Below are positions 1-4,724 of a DNA stretch of 10,408 bases, piece after piece (positions within the stretch are counted from its first letter, which is position 1; the number at the start of each line of letters is the position of its first letter). The position numbers were made by a program, and so were the translations under genes. Under the pieces are notes generated by a model. The model made no database searches and was not told the origin of the DNA. It saw only the letters and a list, made by a program, of their open reading frames with translations. This DNA comes from Thermaerobacter marianensis (GTDB lineage: Bacteria > Bacillota > Sulfobacillia > DYIH01 > DYIG01). The stretch is from contig DYIG01000008.1 of assembly GCA_020723725.1 (NCBI GenBank), positions 10,522 to 20,929 of the forward strand, read 5' to 3'.

Positions 1-283
1 ACATCTCGTGAAAATCCTTGAGCACGAACACGGCTTCATCGAGGGGGTATTTCTCCGACTGTTCGAGAGCCGTCAGCGGGTCTTTAGCCCCGGGGAGCGC
101 GTTGCCGCGGCCCGCAAGCAGCTGATACCCTTCGGCGGCGTCCCAGGTCAGGCATGTCCGTTGGGAACGTTCGCAAACCTGCTTGACTATTTTGAGGGCG
201 CGTTCCTCCTCCTGGGTGACCAACACTATCAGGGTAACCCTTGCACGCAAGCAGGTATCGATTTCCCTCTCAAGTTCTGTCAA
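1..283 (-). CDS. Ycf46-like AAA ATPase, N-terminal part (gene runs off window)
   Basis: I see 94 residues of an open frame that continues past the window edge. It begins LTELEREIDTCLRARVTLIV, followed by VTQEEERALKIVKQV, and later VFVLKDFHEM. This N-terminal pattern (a hydrophobic strand, then a T/S-x-EEER segment, then VFVLKDFH) is what I know from the Ycf46-type AAA proteins of cyanobacteria, red-algal plastids and some clostridia. The Walker A and B motifs would lie outside the window, so ATPase activity is inferred from family resemblance. The start is a TTG at 283-281, with a GGAGGGG ribosome binding site at 296-290 and 6 bases of spacing. It overlaps the end of the radical-SAM gene by 14 bases, so the two are probably translationally coupled. 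The molecular role of Ycf46 is unsettled; a link to CO2 uptake has been proposed in cyanobacteria. Confidence 0.75.
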   Translation of the reverse strand, partial: MTELEREIDTCLRARVTLIVLVTQEEERALKIVKQVCERSQRTCLTWDAAEGYQLLAGRGNALPGAKDPLTALEQSEKYPLDEAVFVLKDFHEM

Positions 284-908
284 CCAAATCCCCTCCCCCT
301 CCAGCTTGACGGGACAGTGTACGCAGGGCGCTGAGGGCTTCCCCTCCCCCAATCCCGCTTATAATGATCTCTCCGCCGGGCAAAACCAGCAATTCGACCT
401 CCGGGACAGCCAGGATACCGTCCAATTGGTAACGTTCGGTAAGGAGGTGAACCTGTTGGTTGGCGGAGCCGATCAACCCCGGTCCCGGCGCTTCCCCGCA
501 TTGGAAGGGCCCGGCAACCAGGACATCAACATTATCGAGAAACCCCCGCAACGCGGGTAGGGCTGCTATCTGGTCCAGAGTGTAGCCGGTAAACACCAGT
601 ATGGAAAGTTCAGTATCCGCTTTGATCCTCCTGAAGAGCTCCGTAAGGGGGCCTGCCTGTTCCAAAGGCTCTCCCCCGCTAACGCTTATCCCCTCGATTC
701 CCTTTTGAAGGGATGTGATGCGATCATAGATTTCATCTATTGAGACGGTTTCGCCCCCGTCAAACGGCTGAGCCCCAGGGTTAAAGCAGCCCGGGCATTG
801 CCTTGAACAGCCCTGAAGCCATAGAACAGAGCGGCAACCGGGTCCGTTAACCATGCTGTAGGGCATAAAATCATGGATACGAAGCTGCCTGGTCAATCCG
901 GCACACAC
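270..908 (-). CDS. NrdG-like radical-SAM / 4Fe-4S single-cluster protein
   Basis: The protein has 212 residues. Near residues 21-24 it carries VNGPG, then LQGCSRQCPGCFNP, whose CxxxCxxC cysteines are the radical-SAM 4Fe-4S ligands. SVSGGEPL follows (the SAM-contacting GGE motif), and later DVLVAGPF and GSANQ. The same order occurs in NrdG, the activase of anaerobic ribonucleotide reductase, so a [4Fe-4S]/SAM radical activase fold is well supported. No nrdD or other glycyl-radical enzyme is present in the window, so the substrate is unknown and ribonucleotide reductase activation is not the obvious role. The tail after GSANQ is longer than in NrdG and has two Gly-rich stretches. The GTG start at 908 sits very close to GGAGGGG (916-910). 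A TTG at 896 is the alternative, with a rather long spacer. The gene follows DUF2997 by 21 bases and overlaps the AAA gene, so it belongs to that operon. Confidence 0.85.
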   Translation of the reverse strand: MCAGLTRQLRIHDFMPYSMVNGPGCRSVLWLQGCSRQCPGCFNPGAQPFDGGETVSIDEIYDRITSLQKGIEGISVSGGEPLEQAGPLTELFRRIKADTELSILVFTGYTLDQIAALPALRGFLDNVDVLVAGPFQCGEAPGPGLIGSANQQVHLLTERYQLDGILAVPEVELLVLPGGEIIISGIGGGEALSALRTLSRQAGGGGDLVDRT

Positions 909-929
909 GCCCCTCCGAGGCCAGACTAT

Positions 930-1142
930 TCAACCTTCCTGTATCTGCTGCTTTGTTTGTTTCATAACCCCAGTGTCCTCTTCCAGTGCCTCATACGTCA
1001 TTTCCCGTTCCTTGATATCCCCACCCAGAAGCTGCTCCAAGGGTCCGGTGAGGTCCAGGCACTCCTTGCCCTTGACGCCGCGCACCCGCAGGACAACCTC
1101 ACCGTTCTTGTCGATCAGTACCTCCACTTCATGGAGTTCCAC
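930..1142 (-). CDS. DUF2997 family small protein
   Basis: This is a small protein of about 70 residues. It opens with a beta-rich part (HEVEVLIDKNGEVVLRV), followed by GVKGKECLDLTGPLEQLLGG and a polar, Gln/Lys-rich end. The pattern of a short strand pair, a G-x-K-G-x-x-C loop and a helix matches the DUF2997 family, whose function is unknown and which is usually encoded beside DUF1257. The single Cys in KGKEC is the only obvious reactive residue. I chose the GTG at 1142-1140 because AAGGGGG (1155-1149) is then 6 bases upstream. An in-frame ATG at 1148 would directly abut the ribosome binding site and would add only two residues. The gene lies 21 bases after DUF1257 and 21 bases before the radical-SAM gene. 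Confidence 0.75.
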   Translation of the reverse strand: MELHEVEVLIDKNGEVVLRVRGVKGKECLDLTGPLEQLLGGDIKEREMTYEALEEDTGVMKQTKQQIQEG

Positions 1143-1163
1143 GGGCATCCCCCTTGCGTTTAC

Positions 1164-1541
1164 CTATGCCATCCTTCTCAAAACCAGCCGTATACCGCCG
1201 TCTTCCTGAATATCCTCCGAAACAAGGGAAAAACCCTGTTCCTCCAAACGGTTCTTTGCCGCATGGTATGCATACCGCTGGTGCAGGTTGCGGAGGAATT
1301 CGTCCCGGTTGAGGCCGGTGGCAGTCATCCAGTCGGCAACGGCCTCGTAGACACCCCCGGTATTGATAAACCCTACGTCGTGACCAGCTACCCTTACCTT
1401 CAACTCGACGCGGGCCTTCTGCCCCCCATAACCCTTTATCTCAACATCGCCCTCGATGTATTTGAGCTTCATATCCTGCAGCGCCTTTTTCAGCAAATCC
1501 TTATCGGTTATGCGAGTCTGCAAGCGGGTAAAATGAGACAT
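1164..1541 (-). CDS. DUF1257 (Ycf35-like) protein
   Basis: The protein has 125 residues and starts MSHFTRLQTRITDKDLLKKA. The MSHF(T/S) opening, the middle part with KVRVAGHDVGF, and the later NLHQRYAYHAAKNRLEEQGF are characteristic of DUF1257, the family of plastid/cyanobacterial Ycf35. No enzymatic motif is visible and the function is not established. A longer open frame reaches back to 1583, but the ATG at 1541 has a strong GGAGG ribosome binding site (around 1555-1551) and matches the family N-terminus, so I use it. The gene heads the four-gene set DUF1257, DUF2997, radical SAM, AAA. It lies 60 bases after the truncated sigK reading frame and probably has its own promoter. Confidence 0.85.
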   Translation of the reverse strand: MSHFTRLQTRITDKDLLKKALQDMKLKYIEGDVEIKGYGGQKARVELKVRVAGHDVGFINTGGVYEAVADWMTATGLNRDEFLRNLHQRYAYHAAKNRLEEQGFSLVSEDIQEDGGIRLVLRRMA

Positions 1542-1581
1542 GCACACCTTCCTCCTCGCCAGAGATCGTCTCCATATTCCC

Positions 1582-1589
1582 ATTGTATA
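1582..1589 (-). promoter_or_regulatory. Possible -10 element ahead of the DUF1257 operon
   Basis: The minus strand reads TATACAAT about 40 bases before the DUF1257 ATG, in the only non-coding stretch between the sigK fragment and the operon. It resembles a sigma-A -10 (TACAAT) and also the -10 of sporulation sigma-E promoters (CATACAnT), one base off. I find no convincing -35 at the right distance for either. A perfect TTGACA at 1624-1619 is 29 bases upstream, which is too far. The site is weakly supported. Confidence 0.25.
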
Positions 1590-1601
1590 CGAATTGCCCG
1601 G

Positions 1602-1994
1602 CTATCCACACTTGGCGCTGTCAACTGTGCTATTAGACATTAAACCCTCGTTTTCAATGCACCGTGCGGCATAAGTTGCCAGTCGTGTGCCTTTTTCGGG
1701 GTTGAAGGTTTCCACGCCTTTGATAAGGCCTATGGTGCCTACGGAGATGAGGTCCTCCACGTCATCATAGGAGCTTTCAAACTTCTTGACGATGTGCGCT
1801 ACGAGTCGCAAGTTGTGTTCTATAAGCAGATTCCTGGCCGAGAAATCACCCTCCCTGAGCTGGCGCAGGCATTTCGCTTCCTCATCCGGGGGCAATGGTT
1901 GGGGAAAGGCTGTATTGCTGGCTAGATAGCCATGGCCTAACAGTAGCCCCTTAAGCACGACAGCCGACAGGGCGGCCAACAGTCCCAGTTCCAT
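1602..1994 (-). pseudogene. sigK: sigK 5' part: pro-sigma-K N-terminus, interrupted in region 2.4 (skin-like split)
   Basis: The first 116 residues are sigma-K, the late mother-cell sporulation sigma factor. A hydrophobic pro-sequence (MELGLLAALSAVVLKG and on) precedes NTAFPQPL. Then come ARNLLIEHNLRLVAHIVKKF (region 2.1), DVEDLISVGTIGLIKG (region 2.2, core binding) and KGTRLATYAARCIENE (2.3 and the start of 2.4). After IENE the reading leaves the family, which continues ILMHLR in B. subtilis. It reads GLMSNSTVDSAKCG and stops at TAG. Regions 3 and 4 are missing, so this product could not recognise a -35. The break is at the codon pair where the B. subtilis skin element splits the gene, which argues for programmed interruption rather than decay. 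The upstream frame is undamaged. The ATG at 1994 or the TTG at 1997 fits GGGAGG at 2012-2007. The retained pro-sequence implies SpoIVFB-type processing after reconstitution. Confidence 0.85.
1641..1652 (-). other. Putative skin-type attachment junction in sigK
   Basis: On the minus strand AACGAG (1652-1647) encodes the Asn-Glu of CIENE, and the sequence diverges from sigK immediately after it, at GGTTTA. In B. subtilis the recombination core AATGA covers the same Asn-Glu codons. The next two residues (Leu-Met) still match the family's I-L-M. The crossover could therefore lie anywhere within roughly 12 bases, or the element's own end could mimic the gene. The partner site, expected next to the 3' part of sigK, is not in the window. 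Confidence 0.6.
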
Positions 1995-2062
1995 CAAAGC
2001 TTTCAACCTCCCGATTCCAGGCTCCTTTATGGTATGGGGGAAGTGGTGGCTGGTTGCGCGTC

Positions 2063-3082
2063 CTACTTGCTGCGGCGCAGTTTAGCTATGTTCTGATTTT
2101 GCTCCTTTAGAGTACGCGAGAAGATGTGTGTCCCGTCCTCACGAGCAACAAAATAAAAATAAGGAACATCGTCCGGGTGCAACACCGCGAGGATGGATTT
2201 AAGTCCGGGGGAGGCTATAGGCCCTGGGGGCAACCCGGTGTTGCGGTAGGTATTGTAGGGTGAATCCACTTTCAGATCTGCGTACGTAAGCGGTTCCTTG
2301 AATTTACCCAGGGCATAACGGACGGTTGGATCGGCATCAAGCTTCATGCCTTTTTTGAACCTATTCCAGTACACACCCGCGATGATCGGCCTTTCGGAGT
2401 CTACCTTGGCTTCTTTCTCTACGATCGAAGCCAGGGTAAGCACCTGATGGATGTTCAGTCCCATTTCCTCAGCCCTGCCCTGGAGTTCCGGGCTCCAGAC
2501 TTCGAACATACGCTTCAGCATAATATTGACCAATTCTCTGGGGGGCGTGCCCGTTTCCACCCTGTAAGTATCCGGGAATAGATAACCTTCAAAAGGCTGG
2601 GCTCCCTGTAATGCACCCCCCCAACCGAACTTTTCCAGTAGAGAGGTATCCTTAAGCGCTTGACGGAGATCCCTTTCGCTGGCGAATCCCTTGGAATCAA
2701 GCAAGCGGATGATATCCTCCACGGCATAACCCTCAGGAACCGTGAAGGAACGCGTGGTAACCTTGCCCTGCGCTATCTTCTCCAGAACCTCGGCAAGAGA
2801 CATAGCCGGGGTTAGCTCATACTCCCCGGCTTTAAGCTGACTGTCCTTGCCATACCATCGGGCCAGCAGTCTAAACATGGTTTCATTTTTTATGAGGCCT
2901 TGTTCCTTCAGGATCAGCCCGATGTCCTCTGTCGAGGAACCCGTAGGTATGGTTACCTTAAGCTTCTTGCTACTGGCAGGGTCAACGGGTTCATAGAGGG
3001 AGACAATGGAAATTGCGGCAAAATACCCACCCGCAAGAACGAGAATAAGTAATATAACCCCTACCCGTACCAGCCAACGCAA
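2063..3082 (-). CDS. mltG: Endolytic murein transglycosylase MltG (YceG-like)
   Basis: The protein has 339 residues, the usual size for the family. A short basic start (MRWLVR) precedes one membrane segment at about residues 6-28, so the rest lies outside the membrane. A LysM-like part follows (KVTIPTGSSTEDIGLILKEQ), then the catalytic domain. The catalytic Glu sits in ASIVEKEAKV near residue 222. EGYLFPDTY, LDADPTVRYALG, SPYNTYRNTGLPPGPIASPG and YFYF are all intact family blocks. MltG cleaves nascent glycan strands inside the chain and is thought to set strand length. The start is TTG at 3082, with GGAG about 9 bases upstream; no better start lies nearby. The gene follows DUF1292 by 18 bases, so the two are probably cotranscribed from the promoter ahead of DUF1292. 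Confidence 0.95.
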   Translation of the reverse strand: MRWLVRVGVILLILVLAGGYFAAISIVSLYEPVDPASSKKLKVTIPTGSSTEDIGLILKEQGLIKNETMFRLLARWYGKDSQLKAGEYELTPAMSLAEVLEKIAQGKVTTRSFTVPEGYAVEDIIRLLDSKGFASERDLRQALKDTSLLEKFGWGGALQGAQPFEGYLFPDTYRVETGTPPRELVNIMLKRMFEVWSPELQGRAEEMGLNIHQVLTLASIVEKEAKVDSERPIIAGVYWNRFKKGMKLDADPTVRYALGKFKEPLTYADLKVDSPYNTYRNTGLPPGPIASPGLKSILAVLHPDDVPYFYFVAREDGTHIFSRTLKEQNQNIAKLRRSK

Positions 3083-3100
3083 AGACAGTTGCTCCAGGAA

Positions 3101-3463
3101 TCAGTCTTCGTCCTCGTCGTCTTCGTCGTCTTCGTCGTCTTCTTCATCCCAGTCCTCCGACTGGATGTCATCCCAGGCCTGGGCAACCCGGTCAAATTCC
3201 TCGCTATCCTCTATGTCAACGAGGATTTCGTTCCCGTCTTTATCGGTTTCAAGGCGGAGGACAAAGGCCTGTTCTTCATCACCCGGTTCGGCCAGAACGG
3301 CGTATTCCTTGTCATCCACCGTTAGAACCTCAAGAACATGGAACTTGTGCGTCTGTCCACTCTCGTCTGTCAGAACAATGCTTTCTTCGTCGTGATCGTG
3401 ATGGTGCCCGTGCCCATGGCCGTGACCGCCACAACCGCAACCTCCGTGACCATTCCCACCCAT
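3101..3463 (-). CDS. DUF1292 (YrzB-like) protein with His/Gly-rich head and acidic tail
   Basis: The protein has 120 residues in three zones. Residues 1-27 are rich in Gly and His (HGHGHGHHHDHDEE), with two Cys in GGCGCGG. Residues 28-95 form the DUF1292 core: IVLTDESGQTHKFHVLEVLT, then EYAVLAEPGDEEQAFVLRLE and the NEILVDIEDSEEFDRVAQAWDD block. From about residue 100 the tail is almost only Asp and Glu. The core places it with B. subtilis YrzB, a protein of unknown role normally found beside ruvX. The His-rich head suggests metal binding, which is inference from composition only. The start is an ATG with GAGGG (3475-3471) 7 bases upstream. The gene has its own promoter overlapping the end of ruvX and leads into mltG. 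Confidence 0.9.
   Translation of the reverse strand: MGGNGHGGCGCGGHGHGHGHHHDHDEESIVLTDESGQTHKFHVLEVLTVDDKEYAVLAEPGDEEQAFVLRLETDKDGNEILVDIEDSEEFDRVAQAWDDIQSEDWDEEDDEDDEDDEDED
3116..3142. repeat. 9-bp tandem repeat, three copies, in the DUF1292 acidic tail
   Basis: GTCGTCTTC on the plus strand occurs three times head to tail, with degenerate flanking units. It encodes repeating Asp/Glu (EDDEDDEDD) at the C-terminus of the DUF1292 protein. Because the unit is a multiple of three, copy-number change would lengthen or shorten the tail without breaking the frame. Confidence 0.85.
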
Positions 3464-3497
3464 TTAATCACCCTCTTGGCAATACTTTGACTCGGTT

Positions 3498-3527
3498 AGT
3501 ATAATGCCAATATTTTAGTAAGGTCAA
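3498..3527 (-). promoter_or_regulatory. Sigma-A-type promoter for DUF1292-mltG
   Basis: The minus strand has TTGACC (3527-3522), 18 bases, then TATACT (3503-3498): five of six matches in each box. Transcription would start near 3491, giving a leader of about 28 bases before the DUF1292 ATG. The -35 overlaps the ruvX stop codon. The prediction rests on sequence fit alone. Confidence 0.6.
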
Positions 3528-3967
3528 GGTCGATGAACATCCTTCAGTGTTCCCATACGACGACGGTCAAGAAAGGCCTGAAGGATTAGCACCGCCGCCA
3601 GCTTGTCCACGACCTTCTTCCTCTTGGACCGGCTTACATCCCCTCTAATTAACACCCTCTCGGCTGCTTTGGTGGTCAGCCGCTCATCCCATGGATAAAG
3701 AGGCACTTCAAGACTGCCAGCAAGCTCAGAAACAAACCCCATAACTTTGTCAGCCTGGGGACCTACGCTGCCGTCCATATTCCTGGGAAACCCGTATACG
3801 ATCTCCCTTACTTCATAGTTTTCCACTATCCTCTTGAGATGTGAGATATCGGATTGGAGGGTTGTCCGTTTCAACACCTCAAGGGGTTGCGCGGTCAACC
3901 CCAATTCATCGCTTATCGCCATGCCTATCCGTGCGTTGCCCACATCGAGGGCTAGTATTCTGCCGAT
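3524..3967 (-). CDS. ruvX: RuvX/YqgF RNase H-fold nuclease, apparent ATC start
   Basis: Read from 3967 the protein has about 147 residues and begins (M)GRILALDVGNARIGMAISD. The Asp of LALDVG is the first acidic active-site residue of the RNase H-like YqgF/RuvX fold. ENYEVREIVYGFPRNMDGS, WDERLTTKAAE and the VDKLAAVLILQAFLD block (the last Asp of the site) also fit. The family is linked to 16S rRNA 5'-end maturation and to Holliday-junction resolution. The only standard start in frame, GTG at 3943, would remove the LALD strand and the catalytic Asp. The frame is open back to a stop at 3989-3987 with no ATG, GTG or TTG before 3943. An ATC at 3967, two bases after the rhomboid stop, gives the expected N-terminus and would suit translational re-initiation. 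A sequencing error is the alternative. Confidence 0.85.
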   Translation of the reverse strand: MGRILALDVGNARIGMAISDELGLTAQPLEVLKRTTLQSDISHLKRIVENYEVREIVYGFPRNMDGSVGPQADKVMGFVSELAGSLEVPLYPWDERLTTKAAERVLIRGDVSRSKRKKVVDKLAAVLILQAFLDRRRMGTLKDVHRP

Positions 3968-3969
3968 GG

Positions 3970-4650
3970 CTACCGTATATACCGCCTTTCCCTAAAGAAG
4001 GTTACAAGAATCGCACCTGCAACGAATCCCCCTATGTGGGCCCACCAGGCCACACCGCCGGTAGCAGCAACACCCAGGGAGGCGACACCGGAAATCAGCT
4101 GAATTCCGAACCATATAAGCAAAAAAAACATGGCCGGTATCTCAACAGTGGTAAGAAAGATGCCTATAGGCACCAGGGTGATGACTCGGGCATGCGGGAA
4201 GTTGAGAAGGTAAGCCCCAAGAACCCCGGCCACCGCTCCGCTGGCGCCGATTGCGGGTACGGTGGAAGCCGGGTTGGCGAAGGCATGAGCGACGTTGCCG
4301 GCCACCCCTGCCAGGGTATACATCGCCAGGAACCGCCAGGAACCCGTCAGGTCTTCAATGTTGTCCCCGAAAACCCACAGGAAAAGCATGTTCCCCAGTA
4401 TGTGCAACCAGGAGCCATGCAGGAAGATCGCTGTGACAAGCGGTTGAAAGGTCCCCAGACTGGCCTCCGGGATCTCCGGACCCGACCCAATAAAACGATA
4501 GGGCACCATACCGAAGGTCCTGATAAAAGACTCGCGTTCCGGCTGGCTCAGGGTAACCTCATATAGGAAGATACCAACATTAACGACAATCAAGATAACC
4601 GTCATGATTGGGAACCGGCGAGAGGGTATGTTATCCCGCAGGGGAATCAT
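3970..4650 (-). CDS. Rhomboid family intramembrane serine protease
   Basis: The protein has 226 residues with several hydrophobic segments. It starts IPLRDNIPSRRFPIMTVILI, a typical bacterial rhomboid opening. HILGNMLFLWVFGDNIED is the conserved His/Asn helix (near residues 83-100). GASGAVAG contains the nucleophilic Ser (near 137), and AHIGGFVAG the catalytic His (near 206). The catalytic pair is intact, so an active membrane protease is expected; its substrates are unknown. The ATG start has GGAGGTG 7 bases upstream. The gene lies 74 bases after alaS and two bases before the proposed ruvX start. In many Firmicutes the small gene yrzL/ireB occupies this position; I see no trace of it here. 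Confidence 0.93.
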   Translation of the reverse strand: MIPLRDNIPSRRFPIMTVILIVVNVGIFLYEVTLSQPERESFIRTFGMVPYRFIGSGPEIPEASLGTFQPLVTAIFLHGSWLHILGNMLFLWVFGDNIEDLTGSWRFLAMYTLAGVAGNVAHAFANPASTVPAIGASGAVAGVLGAYLLNFPHARVITLVPIGIFLTTVEIPAMFFLLIWFGIQLISGVASLGVAATGGVAWWAHIGGFVAGAILVTFFRERRYIR

Positions 4651-4724
4651 AATGAGGCACCTCCACCGCCATACCGTCTAAGGGGCATTCGCATACGGCT
4701 AGGATTTTACCATACCGGACCATC

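Noticed and set aside
1619..1624. Perfect TTGACA on the minus strand before DUF1257
   Set aside because: It is inside the sigK tail codons and no -10 box occurs 16-19 bases downstream; the nearest candidate is 29 bases away.
873..1643. Long plus-strand open frame across the DUF1257/DUF2997 genes
   Set aside because: It covers three minus-strand genes with recognisable families, lacks a family of its own and reads through their intergenic gaps.
2007..2062. CATACCAT on the minus strand as a sigma-E -10 box for sigK
   Set aside because: It is close to the consensus, but no sigma-E-like -35 is found about 14 bases upstream.
3478..3508. Imperfect inverted repeat (GGCAATACT / AGTATAATGCC) ahead of the DUF1292 gene
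   Set aside because: The stem has a two-base bulge and a long loop, and overlaps the -10 box; too weak to call an operator or terminator.
3841..4566. Plus-strand open frame of 241 codons opposite ruvX and the rhomboid gene
   Set aside because: Its composition is low-complexity and polar with no domain, while the opposite strand carries catalytic rhomboid motifs.
4651..4724. Possible small gene (yrzL/ireB) or terminator between alaS and the rhomboid gene
   Set aside because: Only frames of 8-15 codons are present, none resembling YrzL, and no stem with a T-run is visible.
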